Source: Aphanocapsa sp. GSE-SYN-MK-11-07L (GTDB taxonomy: Bacteria > Cyanobacteriota > Cyanobacteriia > Thermosynechococcales > Thermosynechococcaceae). Taken from it: a DNA stretch of 52,707 nucleotides. The notes under the pieces are model-generated. The model had not been told where the DNA came from, did not search any database, and saw nothing but the letters and a program-made list of their open reading frames with translations. This document shows positions 26,996 to 36,156 of this stretch, piece by piece (position 1 is the stretch's first letter; each line of letters begins with the position of its first letter). Both the position numbers and the translations under genes were made by a program. Location of the stretch: assembly GCA_019359715.1 (NCBI GenBank), contig JAHHGS010000089.1, positions 1 through 52,707 of the forward strand, written 5' to 3'.

Positions 26996-26999
26996 ATTT

Positions 27000-27614
27000 A
27001 CGCTGTATCGTCACCTACTTTATTTTACTGTTCTGCCTCTCTTCCGTTTGCGATCGCGGGTCAAAAGCACACGCTGCTTGCAACCCCTAGAATTATGCCT
27101 ACGTTGCTCAAATTGTTTGGAGGTTTTAGGGAACAGGATGATTTGGTGGGGTGGAGGCGATCGCCCAAGCCTGTAGGCAACTTAAGCAAATTTATGCTGC
27201 TAAATCAGCATTTAACTAATGCTTTTTTTCAAAGGGTGCCCTAATACCAATTTCAAATCAACCTGCACTATTTGCATTTGACTTGAAAGCTATTCTCTGA
27301 GGGTAGTTCACTAATTTTAAACAGTGCAAAGCTAACTTAACCACTCTGGACTGAAAGTCCAGAGGTTAGGAAGGGACTAAAAGTCCCGGTCTCTGGCTTC
27401 GCTGTTAATTTAACTAACGGCTATAGCTCAGATCTCTAAACGGCAAGACCCTGAGTCTTTTGGGTCAGAAGTGTGTAGCAGCTAAAGCCTCCCACTAAAG
27501 TGGGTAGTTTCGACTAGCGTGCTGGGACAATGAAAATGGTATAAAAGTCCAATTTCAGGAAAGTCATTCCTTGAAAATGCCTCAAGTTTGGGGAATTTAT
27601 AGGATAAAGCTAAA
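27000..27614. other. Intergenic region with stem-loops, no gene seen
   Basis: Between xisH and the siderophore receptor no frame looks coding. The left half holds one HIP1-like site and AT-rich stretches. The right half carries three short perfect hairpins described separately. A stretch near 27420 begins GGCTATAGCTCAG like a tRNA D-arm region, but it does not fold into a cloverleaf. Confidence 0.6.
27344..27504. repeat. Cluster of three short hairpins, possible IS200/IS605-derived ends
   Basis: The first stem is CTCTGGACT/AGTCCAGAG with a GAA loop (27344-27364). The second is GGGACT/AGTCCC with an AAA loop (27373-27387). The third is CCCACT/AGTGGG with an AA loop (27491-27504). All share an ACT-A-rich-AGT centre. 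IS200/IS605 elements carry subterminal hairpins, and their non-coding derivatives keep both ends without the transposase. That origin is an inference; no transposase is present. Confidence 0.4.
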
Positions 27615-30203
27615 TTAAAATTCCCAACTGATAGAACCAGTAATAGTAAACGGTGCACCTCTTTGAACAAAAGTGCTGCTATTATCTGCGAAGCTGACAT
27701 AGTCAGTATCAAACAAATTGCGGACGTTGAGTGCTGCTCTAAGCCCACCTCGACGATAGTAAAGTGCCGCATCAGTCCGAAGATAACCCTCTAGTTGTAA
27801 TGTATTTGCTGAATCAGCTTGACGCTCACCCACATAAAACAGACCCAAGCCAAATCCTAACCCCTTCAGATCGCCCTTCTGGATCTCATAAGTTGTCCAC
27901 AAACTTGCTTGATGGGCGGGTACACCATAAAGCCAATTCCCAACCGGAATGCTGTTATCCTGAGTTACTTTTGCATCCGTATAAGCGTAGGCAGCGGTTA
28001 CTTTCCATCCCGGTAAAAGCTCACCTACAACATCTAGCTCAATCCCGCGGCTCCGTTGCTCCCCAGTTTGGATAGAGAACCCAAGCAACGCTCGCTCAGG
28101 GTCAGGATCAGGGGTTGTTACATTTGTCTTTGTAATCTGATAGGCAGCTAAGGTTGCTGAAAGTTTTTTATCTAAAAAATCAGTTTTAATACCGACTTCA
28201 TACTGAGTTCCTCTGGTTGGCTTAAATGTTTGGTCTGAGCTGAATGCTGTAGTTTGAAGAAAAGAGCGACTATAGCTGGCATAGAGAGAGACAGTATCAT
28301 TTGGCTGATACACCAACCCAATGCGTGGACTGAAAGCACCATCACTTGTCGCTGGTGTATCAGCATCATCAACCAGTGATTCAAATTCATTAGACACCCA
28401 ATCATAGCGACCGCCAATCAGGAGCTTCCAGTTTTTACTAAATGTAATCTGATCCTGAAAGTAGACTCCATAGGATTGAGTCAGTTGCTTGAACCTAAAA
28501 CCTGGAACTAATTCGGGTGCTGGGATATCGTAGTTCAGGTTAAACAAATCTAGAGGAGGTAGCGGCATTTGAGCATCAAAAGCTCTAAAATTTTCAGAAA
28601 AATGGTTAAAATCGAAGCCCACTAAAAGTTGGTGTGAGATCGAACCTGTGTTGAACTTCCCAAGCAGGTCGATCTGTCCAAAATAATTGTTATCCGAATA
28701 GGAGCGATCAGTAAAGAAAATTTCTACAAAGCGATCGTCCACAAGTCCGCTGGGAAGGCTAAAGAGTTGTCTCGGCCAATTGACATTGTTGATAGAAAGG
28801 GCGTTGCGAATCTGCCAGTTGTCACTAAAGTTATACTTTAGCTCGTAGCCATACTTTTGGCTGATTCCTTCGTTATAGGAGATGTCAGGATAGCCCAAAA
28901 AAAGGTTTCGCGCCAGAAGACTACCATCACTACGTACCGCAGTTATATTACTAGGTATATAAGGATTTCCGACGAATCTACTATATTCATAGTATAAATT
29001 CAGGTTTACTCTATCTCCCAAATTCAGTGTGATTGAAGGTGCGATAATGACGTTGTCTGTGCTGACAAAATCTATAAAACTGTTTGCACTTTTGTAGGCG
29101 GTAATGAATCGATAGAGAACTGTTCTGTCAGCAGTCAAAGATCCCGATAAATCAATGCTTGGCTGATAGAATCCGTAATTGCCCGCATCAAAACCAAGCT
29201 TGTAATAAGGCTCTCTCAGCGGCTTTTTGGTAATTGTGTTGATGACTCCACCGGGTTCTAGAGCGCCAAATAAGACGGAACCGGGCCCCTTCAATACTTC
29301 AACTTGCTCAATCGTTACAATCGGTTCTTCTTGGAGAAGCGAGTAGTTAGTTCCCACTCGATAGCCATTTCGGAGACTTGTTGCTGTGCCAGCTCCTTGA
29401 TAAAACCCTCTAATGATTCTAACTGTTCCCTCCCCAGCATCAACAACACCACTGACGGTTTCTACTGCTTCTGTAACACTTCTCACATTACGATCGCGGA
29501 TCACCTGTTGCGGTACGATCTGAATCGAAGCAGGAATATCGCGGATCGGGGTGTCGGTTTTAGTCGCAGTGGAAGTATCAGGCACAAAATAGCGTCCTTC
29601 TCCTTCACCTGTGACGATAAGTTCTTCTTCAGCTTCTTCTGTTTCTGGGTTAAGGCTGTAGGCAAAGGCTCCTGTCTTCAGTGTCACCTCGGTTTTGGGC
29701 AGCGCCTCTTTCCCGACCACCCTCACCCGAATTTGGCTACCCTCTTGTACTACCTGCACTGTTGTAATATCCGCTGTTGGGTTCTCTGCGGTAAACGCTT
29801 GCCCCTCTGGCAGGGCCAGTATCGCATTGGGAATCTCCGCAATTAGGCTATTTCCTTCTGCTCGAAACTTTGTCGCATCCACCTGTAGGGGTTTACCCTC
29901 TGCGGTTTCTAGCTCAATCTCTAGCCCAGACTCAGTTTGTTCCAGCTTGACGCTAGTGACTTGCACTGTGGCTGCTTCAATTTGAGCAACCCAGTCTCTG
30001 ACCGTGGTGGCGGATTGTTGAATGTCCTGTAGCTCAGAGATGGGTGGCTGTTCCACAGACTTTGATTCTGCTATATCCCCTTGGGGAATCAGCGCTTGAG
30101 GAGATCCCGTTTCTGCTTTTCCTGGTAAAGTCAGACTTGCGATCGCGCTGCCTGCGACGGCGATCGCCCACAATACCCGTACCGTAGACCGCTCTGCACC
30201 CAT
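27615..30203 (-). CDS. TonB-dependent siderophore receptor with N-terminal AMIN domain
   Basis: An outer-membrane receptor of about 862 residues. A signal peptide (about 1-30, ending near GKAE) is followed by an AMIN-like domain (about 85-175), as in cyanobacterial siderophore receptors. Then come a TonB-box-like stretch EEELIVTGEGEG, the plug domain (TPIRDIPASIQIVPQQVI, EVLKGPGSVLFGALEPGG) and a 22-strand-type barrel ending in the terminal aromatic motif SISWEF. The ATG at 30203 has AAGGAG 7 nt upstream and is preferred over the TTG two codons earlier. It imports ferric siderophore with energy from TonB/ExbBD, which are not in the window. A palindrome lies 37 nt upstream, and an AraC/PchR-like regulator is encoded nearby. 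Confidence 0.93.
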   Translation of the reverse strand: MGAERSTVRVLWAIAVAGSAIASLTLPGKAETGSPQALIPQGDIAESKSVEQPPISELQDIQQSATTVRDWVAQIEAATVQVTSVKLEQTESGLEIELETAEGKPLQVDATKFRAEGNSLIAEIPNAILALPEGQAFTAENPTADITTVQVVQEGSQIRVRVVGKEALPKTEVTLKTGAFAYSLNPETEEAEEELIVTGEGEGRYFVPDTSTATKTDTPIRDIPASIQIVPQQVIRDRNVRSVTEAVETVSGVVDAGEGTVRIIRGFYQGAGTATSLRNGYRVGTNYSLLQEEPIVTIEQVEVLKGPGSVLFGALEPGGVINTITKKPLREPYYKLGFDAGNYGFYQPSIDLSGSLTADRTVLYRFITAYKSANSFIDFVSTDNVIIAPSITLNLGDRVNLNLYYEYSRFVGNPYIPSNITAVRSDGSLLARNLFLGYPDISYNEGISQKYGYELKYNFSDNWQIRNALSINNVNWPRQLFSLPSGLVDDRFVEIFFTDRSYSDNNYFGQIDLLGKFNTGSISHQLLVGFDFNHFSENFRAFDAQMPLPPLDLFNLNYDIPAPELVPGFRFKQLTQSYGVYFQDQITFSKNWKLLIGGRYDWVSNEFESLVDDADTPATSDGAFSPRIGLVYQPNDTVSLYASYSRSFLQTTAFSSDQTFKPTRGTQYEVGIKTDFLDKKLSATLAAYQITKTNVTTPDPDPERALLGFSIQTGEQRSRGIELDVVGELLPGWKVTAAYAYTDAKVTQDNSIPVGNWLYGVPAHQASLWTTYEIQKGDLKGLGFGLGLFYVGERQADSANTLQLEGYLRTDAALYYRRGGLRAALNVRNLFDTDYVSFADNSSTFVQRGAPFTITGSISWEF

Positions 30204-30239
30204 TGCCAACTCCTTCCACCCATAACCACTCTATTGAAA

Positions 30240-30258
30240 ATTACTTGTATTAAGTAAT
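30240..30258. promoter_or_regulatory. Perfect palindrome upstream of the siderophore receptor
   Basis: ATTACTT and AAGTAAT are separated by GTATT, 37 nt upstream of the receptor start. The position and AT-rich symmetry suit a Fur or AraC-type site. The match to the Fur consensus is not strong, and no promoter could be fixed, so the binding protein is open. Confidence 0.45.
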
Positions 30259-30469
30259 CGAGAATTAGTGTAAAGAAGTTGCTCTAGGGGTGTCTATCCA
30301 AAAATTGCCAACCATAATCCCAAAATTGCCACTTGGTCAAGACTGCTCTGCCACAAAGCTGGATTTTAAGTCCATCAGACGACCTGAGAGTGCTTAAGAT
30401 AGAGGCAAGCAACACCTATGGCTAAGCAGCCCAGCCATGACGAAAAACTAGGGCAACAGTAAACCAGCG

Positions 30470-31096
30470 ATGAGACTTGTCACCAACCCATTCATCCGAC
30501 TGACCCAACTTAGTTTTGCGGACTTTCTTGCCCAGTATGGGGAGAGCGATCGCTATGAATTGATCGATGGAGAGCTTTTCGACTTGGAACCCACCGGCCC
30601 CCATGAGGAAATTGCGGCAGGAATTGGGCAATGGCTCAACTGTGAAATTGTCCAGCAACGACTCAACTACTTCATCCCCCATCGCTGCCTGATTAAGCCG
30701 CTTACCGTTGGTACAGGATTTCGCCCCGATGTGATTGTCCTAGACCGAGAGGCGCTAGCTCAAGAGCCATTATGGAATGATCAGCCGATTGTGACATTGG
30801 GTCGCACGATCAAGTTTGTGGCTGAAGTCGTCAGTAGCAACTGGCAAAATGACTACGCCCGTAAATTTGAAGACTACGCTCTGCTGGGCATTCCAGAATA
30901 CTGGATTGCTGATTACCAGGGATTGGGCGGTGAGCTGTTTATTGGTCGTCCGAAGCAGCCAACCTTAACCCTGTGTGTCTTGAGCCAAGACGGTCGCTAT
31001 GAACGGCAAATCCTGCGCGGCGACCAGTTGATCGTTTCTTCAGTTTTTCCTGGCTTGAACCTAACGGCAGCAGCCGTACTCAGAACTGCAAGGTAG
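30470..31096 (+). CDS. Uma2-family (DUF820) endonuclease-like protein
   Basis: A 208-residue intact Uma2 protein. RYELIDGELFDLEPTGPHEE, TGFRPDVIVLD (the PD position), KFVAEVVSSNWQNDY (the E.. position) and DYALLGIPEYWIADY form the expected restriction-endonuclease-like core. The function of this family is unknown. It lies between the receptor and the AraC gene, on the opposite strand to both, and ends 4 nt from the convergent AraC gene. Confidence 0.88.
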   Translation: MRLVTNPFIRLTQLSFADFLAQYGESDRYELIDGELFDLEPTGPHEEIAAGIGQWLNCEIVQQRLNYFIPHRCLIKPLTVGTGFRPDVIVLDREALAQEPLWNDQPIVTLGRTIKFVAEVVSSNWQNDYARKFEDYALLGIPEYWIADYQGLGGELFIGRPKQPTLTLCVLSQDGRYERQILRGDQLIVSSVFPGLNLTAAAVLRTAR

Positions 31097-31100
31097 CGGA

Positions 31101-32099
31101 TCAAGGGTGCTCTATCTGCTTCTTCCCCACCAGACAATGGCTGGGGGTGATGCCAAACTGCCGCTTAAACGCGCTGGCAAAATGTCCCAAATGCCCATAC
31201 CCAACCTGCATCGCCACCTCGGTTACGGTCTGATTTCCCTGACGCAGGAGTTGTTCTGCTTGGATTAAGCGCTGCTGTCGAAAATAGCTCATCACCGTCA
31301 TGCCAAAGAGCACCTGAAACCCCCGTTGTAGCGACCGATGACTTAACCCCACCTGCTCTGCCAATTCCAGTAATGACAGAGGTTGAGCAAGTTGAGTGGT
31401 TAGAATTTCCTTAGCATAGTGCAACCGTTCAACCACCTCTGGTTTCAGCCGTGATACCGACTGCCGTACTCCATCTTCTGAGATCAGGTCAAGATACATC
31501 GACAGCAGTTCAAATACTTTCCCCTGAAGATAGAGCCGCTTTGCTGCACCCCGATAGGGCACATTCCAGAGCTGACGCGCCAGCGCTGCGATCGCTGGTG
31601 TCACTTGCGGATAGAAGGCCACCTTCCACTCCTCGCCCTTAAACAACTGTCGGATCGCATCTGATTGGCGCTGGCGATTATCAAGAAAAACTGACTCTAG
31701 CACCTCCGGCTCAATCTGAATATCAATATAAGTAACCTGCTGTCCACCCTGAAACTGATCTAAGTAACTGGGTGAAATTCCACTGCCGGAAAAATAGCTG
31801 CGAGTTCTACCGAGGACAGGATGAATGTCGCAGGCTACAAACCCTGAAGAGACAATTAAAATCTGAATCTGATGCTCGTGGGCAGGTACCTTTAGCCGTA
31901 AATCCTGTTGATATTGAAATTCAGAGAAATTTAACCATACACCGGGCAACAATTCCATCTCCCGACTGTAGCCCTGCCCTAAAAATTCTGGTACACCAAA
32001 AAGTTCCTCAAACTCATCAACCATTGAGCGGTCAGGGTAAGTAACAGGGGCTTGCTCATGCAATTCATCCCAGTTGGGTAAGTCGAGAATCAGCGTCAT
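31101..32099 (-). CDS. AraC-family regulator, PchR-like
   Basis: A 332-residue transcription factor. The C-terminal 100 residues carry two helix-turn-helix motifs (SLLELAEQVGLSHRSLQRGF and VTEVAMQVGYGHLGHFASAF, followed by KRQFGITPS), the AraC/XylS DNA-binding domain. The N-terminal 220 residues resemble the ligand-sensing part of PchR-type activators, which bind ferric siderophore and switch on uptake genes. The receptor gene two genes downstream on the same strand is the obvious target, perhaps through the palindrome at 30240. Confidence 0.9.
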   Translation of the reverse strand: MTLILDLPNWDELHEQAPVTYPDRSMVDEFEELFGVPEFLGQGYSREMELLPGVWLNFSEFQYQQDLRLKVPAHEHQIQILIVSSGFVACDIHPVLGRTRSYFSGSGISPSYLDQFQGGQQVTYIDIQIEPEVLESVFLDNRQRQSDAIRQLFKGEEWKVAFYPQVTPAIAALARQLWNVPYRGAAKRLYLQGKVFELLSMYLDLISEDGVRQSVSRLKPEVVERLHYAKEILTTQLAQPLSLLELAEQVGLSHRSLQRGFQVLFGMTVMSYFRQQRLIQAEQLLRQGNQTVTEVAMQVGYGHLGHFASAFKRQFGITPSHCLVGKKQIEHP

Positions 32100-32352
32100 G
32101 GTAGGGCTAAATCAGGATGGCAGACTGAACTAAGTAAGAATTATTTGCAACAGCTTATCATGTTTAGCCCCAATTCAAAACATTAGCCTTCTGCTGTCTA
32201 TCATTCCCAAGCGCTGCTTTATCCCCCACGGGATCTTCGCCCAAGTCTCGCAGCCGTGAGGCAAATCGTTATTATCAACCTGTAATCGCGCAGTATTGTC
32301 CATCCCAAATAACAGTTCTGAAGGAAGGACAACAAGTTCGACAATTAGTTCA
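32100..32352. other. Intergenic region between araC-like gene and typA terminator
   Basis: No coding frame is supported. AT-rich DNA next to the AraC start (32130-32180) is a plausible promoter area for that gene, but no box was clear enough to assign. Confidence 0.4.
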
Positions 32353-32384
32353 AAAACCCTCTCCCAAGCTTGAAAGAGGGTTTT
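32353..32384 (-). terminator. Rho-independent terminator of typA
   Basis: A perfect 10-bp stem, AAAACCCTCT/AGAGGGTTTT with a 12-nt loop, lies about 35 nt past the typA stop. Read on the minus strand it ends in a run of T. The symmetrical arms may also stop transcription from the other direction. Confidence 0.75.
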
Positions 32385-32418
32385 AGGGTAAGGGCGATCG
32401 CCAGAGTCAGAGGACTAA

Positions 32419-34209
32419 TCAGCGCTTGGCTAGCTTTTTAGACATTTTACGCAGGCGGACGGATTCGGGTGTGACCTCCACCAGCTCATCCGGGCCAATG
32501 TATTCCAGGGCTCGCTCTAAACCCATTTCAATCGGAGATTGGAGTTGGACTAGCTCGTCACCCGTGGCGCTGCGGTGGTTGGTCAACTGCTTGGTTTTGC
32601 AAACGTTGATTTCCAGGTCTTGGGGGCGATTGTGCTCACCGACGACCATGCCTTTGTAAACCTTTGTGCCTGGGGTAATGAAGAAAACGCCGCGGTCTTC
32701 GGCATTCTTCATGGCGTAGAAGGTGGAAACTCCCTCTTCAAAGGAAATCAGCACACCGTTGCGTCGCGCTCCAATTTCCCCCGCCAAGGGGCGATAGTCC
32801 AGAAAGCTGTGGTTCATAATTCCATCCCCACGGGTGAGGCGCATAAACTCGCCCCGGAAGCCAACCAAACCACGCGCCGGAATGACGAATTCGAGCTGGG
32901 TGCGACCGTTCGGGCTAACCTGCATATCCTGCATTTCGCCCCGGCGTTGTCCTAAGCGTTCAATACAGCCGCCAGTTGCTTCTTCCGGCACATCTAGAAC
33001 CAGGCACTCGTAGGGTTCACAGGGCTGTCCACCGACTTCTCGGTATATCACTTTCGGCTGCGAGACTTGAAATTCATAGCCTTCCCGGCGCATGGTTTCA
33101 ATCAGAATGCCCAAGTGCAGTTCACCTCGTCCAGAGACGGCAAACTTGTCGGGCGAGTCGGTTTCTTCCACCCGCAGGGCTACATTGGTTTCTAGCTCGC
33201 GTAGGAGGCGATCGCGGATTTGGCGCGAGGTGACAAAATCTCCTTCTTGGCCAGCAAAAGGCGAATCGTTGACGGAGAAGGTCATTTGCAGGGTTGGCTC
33301 ATCCACCTTGATTAAGGGCAGCGCCTGCGGTTCATTCGGGCAGGTGATTGTTTCGCCAATGTTGGCATCGGCAAAGCCAGACACCGCCACAATATTACCA
33401 GCGGAAGCAGAGTCTAGCTCGACTCGCTTTAGCCCTTCAAAGCCCATCAGTTTGCTAATTTTGCCCTTGGCAATGCTGCCGGTATCTTTAATCAAAGCGG
33501 CCTGTTGCCCAGTTTTGATCGTGCCATTGTGGATTTTGCCAATCACGATCCGGCCCAGATATTCGGAATAGTCAAGGGTTGTTACCTGCAACTGCAAGGG
33601 CGCATTCGGGTCGCCAATTGGCGGCGGCACGTGCCGCAGGATAGCATCAAACAGGGGTTTCATATCCAACCCTTCGGCTTCTAGGTCGTCTTTGGCGTAG
33701 CCCTGAATTCCAGAGGCAAACAGATAGGGAAAGTCGCACTGGTCGTCATCGGCACCCAGTTCAATAAATAAATCCAGCACCTTGTCAACGGCTTTGTGGG
33801 GGTCAGCGCGGGGGCGATCGATTTTATTGATCAAGACGATCGGGCGGAGACCTTTTTCCAGCGCCTTCTTGAGCACAAACCGCGTCTGGGGCATTGGGCC
33901 TTCATTGGCATCGACAATCAGCAGGCAGCCTTCTACCATACCGAGCACCCGCTCCACTTCGCCACCAAAGTCGGCGTGACCGGGCGTATCAACAATGTTG
34001 ATCAAGTTCTCTTTGTAGTGGACAGCCGTGTTTTTGGACAGAATGGTAATCCCGCGCTCCCGCTCTAGATCATTGGAGTCCATGACGCAGGTTGGCACAT
34101 CCTCGCCTTCTCGGAAGGTGCCAGATTGCTTCAGCAGAGCGTCAACCAGGGTCGTTTTGCCGTGGTCAACGTGAGCAATAATCGCCACATTGCGAATCGG
34201 GAGAGTCAT
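32419..34209 (-). CDS. typA: Translational GTPase TypA/BipA
   Basis: A 596-residue ribosome-associated GTPase of the EF-G/LepA class. The N-terminus [20 protein letters not shown] contains G1, followed by RERGITI (G2), VDTPGHADF (G3), NKIDRP (G4), EF-G-like domains, and the TypA-specific C-terminal domain (from about 485). It acts in ribosome assembly and stress adaptation. The start at 34209 agrees with the family; an upstream in-frame codon (34254) would add 15 residues without support. A terminator follows. Confidence 0.97.
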   Translation of the reverse strand: MTLPIRNVAIIAHVDHGKTTLVDALLKQSGTFREGEDVPTCVMDSNDLERERGITILSKNTAVHYKENLINIVDTPGHADFGGEVERVLGMVEGCLLIVDANEGPMPQTRFVLKKALEKGLRPIVLINKIDRPRADPHKAVDKVLDLFIELGADDDQCDFPYLFASGIQGYAKDDLEAEGLDMKPLFDAILRHVPPPIGDPNAPLQLQVTTLDYSEYLGRIVIGKIHNGTIKTGQQAALIKDTGSIAKGKISKLMGFEGLKRVELDSASAGNIVAVSGFADANIGETITCPNEPQALPLIKVDEPTLQMTFSVNDSPFAGQEGDFVTSRQIRDRLLRELETNVALRVEETDSPDKFAVSGRGELHLGILIETMRREGYEFQVSQPKVIYREVGGQPCEPYECLVLDVPEEATGGCIERLGQRRGEMQDMQVSPNGRTQLEFVIPARGLVGFRGEFMRLTRGDGIMNHSFLDYRPLAGEIGARRNGVLISFEEGVSTFYAMKNAEDRGVFFITPGTKVYKGMVVGEHNRPQDLEINVCKTKQLTNHRSATGDELVQLQSPIEMGLERALEYIGPDELVEVTPESVRLRKMSKKLAKR

Positions 34210-34378
34210 AGGGCGAGCCTTGAGAAAGAGGATGGTTGGATACTTCTTAAGCAAATTTTTCTGGAATTGAGCCAGAAGTTCTGGTAAAGAACCATTAACA
34301 ATTGTAACCTGTCCTCGACCAAAACAGCAGCCTGGTTTTGAGTGTTCTCAGCCTGCGGCAGCAAGCTCAGCCAAAAAT

Positions 34379-35920
34379 TTAGTGCAAGAAATGGCGCATC
34401 TGGGTTAACACCATCACCATCCCCAATTCATCCGCCGCCTTGATCGAGTCGCTATCTCGCAGGCTGCCCCCTGGCTGAACGATCGCCGTAATTCCGGCCG
34501 CTGCTGCCGCCCGGACTGAATCATCGAAGGGGAAAAAGCCATCGCTGGCCAGGACTGCGCCAGAAGCTTGGCTGCCTGCCTGGGCGATCGCCAACTCCAC
34601 CGAGCCAACCCGGTTCATTTGTCCTGCCCCAACGCCTAAAGTAGCCCCTGCCTTAGTAATCACGATCGCGTTGGATTTAACATGCTTAACCACCTTCCAG
34701 GCAAAGACGAGTTCTGCCCACTGCTCAGGCGTAGACTGCGCTTGGCTAACCACCTGCCAAGCATCGGGCTGAATCGGCTGGCTGTCGCTAGTTTGGGCGA
34801 GGAAACCACCGGCGATCGCCTGGACTGTCACCGCTGACCCGCTCTCTAAATCCGGCAAAATCAGCACTCGCAGCTTCGACTTGGCTTGCAAAATTGCGAC
34901 TGCCTCTGGTTCGCAGCCTGGGGCAACAATGCATTCCAAAAAAGTCTGGGTCATCGCCGTCACTGTTGCAGCATCTAGGGGGCGATTGACGGCGACAATG
35001 CCGCCAAAGGCTGACGTAGCATCGGCGGCAAAAGCCCGTTCGTAGGCTGCGGACAACGTATCAGCCTCGGCCACCCCACAGGGATTGGTGTGCTTGATAA
35101 TGGCGGCGGCGGGGCGATCGCTAAATTCAGCAATTAGGCGGCGGGCGGCTTCCAGGTCAACCAAATTGTTGTAGCTGAGTTCTTTGCCCTGGAGCTGGCT
35201 GGCGGCTGCCCAGCCGGTGGGAGTTGGTTCCGTCTGATACCAAGCCGCCGTTTGATGCGGATTTTCGCCATAGCGCAGGGTTTGGTGCTGTTGCCCAGTC
35301 AGCGTTAACAAGGCGGGCAAGCCAGTGGGGGTTGCCAGGTGGCTGAGGTAATTGGCGATCGCTAGATCATACTTGGCGGTGTGCTGAAACACTTGCAGAG
35401 CGCAGGCTTGCCGAAAGCTTAAACTGGGTTCGCCATTGTGTTGGCGCATTTCCTGCAAATAGTCAGCGTATTGGGCTGGAGCGCATAGCACGGTTAGGTG
35501 GGCAAAGTTCTTGGCAGCGGCCCGCAGCATGGCTGGCCCACCAATGTCAATTTGCTCGGTTGCCTCTGCCAGGGTAATGTCAGGCTGCTGGATGGTTTGC
35601 TCAAACGGATAGAGGTTGACGACCACCAAATCGATCGGGCGAATCTGCTGCTGTTCTAGATCTTGCAAATCTGAGTCTAAATCGCGACGAGCTAAAATGC
35701 CGCCGTGGATGCGAGGGTGCAGGGTTTTAACTCGTCCACCTAAAATCTCTGGTGCCCCGGTATAGTCAGCTACTTTGGTCACGGGCAGTCCGGCTGCTTG
35801 CAACGCCTTGGCTGTGCCCCCACTGCTAATCAAGTCAAAGCCAAATTCTGAGATTAGCTGCTGAGCCAACTCAACTAAACCCGTTTTATCTGATGCGCTA
35901 AGCAGTGCCAACCGTGCCAT
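34379..35920 (-). CDS. purH: Bifunctional AICAR transformylase / IMP cyclohydrolase
   Basis: A 513-residue enzyme that does the last two steps of purine synthesis: formylation of AICAR with 10-formyl-THF, then ring closure to IMP. The N-terminal MGS-like cyclohydrolase domain (LLSASDKTGLVELAQ, SSGGTAKALQAAGLPV, GGRVKTLHPRIHGGIL) is followed by the transformylase domain (ELSYNNLVDLEAA, AAIIKHTNPCGVAE, AGATLGVGAGQMNRV). The length is normal. It is transcribed in the same direction as typA, about 170 nt upstream. Confidence 0.98.
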   Translation of the reverse strand: MARLALLSASDKTGLVELAQQLISEFGFDLISSGGTAKALQAAGLPVTKVADYTGAPEILGGRVKTLHPRIHGGILARRDLDSDLQDLEQQQIRPIDLVVVNLYPFEQTIQQPDITLAEATEQIDIGGPAMLRAAAKNFAHLTVLCAPAQYADYLQEMRQHNGEPSLSFRQACALQVFQHTAKYDLAIANYLSHLATPTGLPALLTLTGQQHQTLRYGENPHQTAAWYQTEPTPTGWAAASQLQGKELSYNNLVDLEAARRLIAEFSDRPAAAIIKHTNPCGVAEADTLSAAYERAFAADATSAFGGIVAVNRPLDAATVTAMTQTFLECIVAPGCEPEAVAILQAKSKLRVLILPDLESGSAVTVQAIAGGFLAQTSDSQPIQPDAWQVVSQAQSTPEQWAELVFAWKVVKHVKSNAIVITKAGATLGVGAGQMNRVGSVELAIAQAGSQASGAVLASDGFFPFDDSVRAAAAAGITAIVQPGGSLRDSDSIKAADELGMVMVLTQMRHFLH

Positions 35921-36087
35921 GTCTTGCCTCTAAAGTTCGCTGATTTTCTTTCTTAGGATAGGAGCAATAGTAGGCAGAGGGTGCAAGCCAGAAGGTGAGG
36001 ACAAATTGTAGATTAGGCAGTTTGCCTGTATTCTTTGTTGACTAGGACGCAATACTGAATCATCGCCGTCCCAAATTTGTAAGAATT

Positions 36088-36120
36088 TTAAGTTCCGTGG
36101 GCAAAGCTGACGGGACTTAA
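36088..36120. other. Stem-loop in the 5' region of the binding-protein gene
   Basis: TTAAGTTCCGT can pair with ACGGGACTTAA (one G-U pair) around an 11-nt loop, 37 nt before the ATG of the next gene. It lacks a T tract. It might be a regulatory leader structure; no known riboswitch was recognised. Confidence 0.4.
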
Positions 36121-36156
36121 GATCCTGACTTGAATACTACCCCTTGAATCACGAAT

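Noticed and set aside
27420-27490. Possible tRNA (GGCTATAGCTCAG start)
   Set aside because: No acceptor stem, anticodon arm or TTCGA-type T-loop could be formed at the right spacing.
34210-34254. N-terminal extension of TypA
   Set aside because: The family starts at the equivalent of 34209, and the 15 extra residues have no support or ribosome site.
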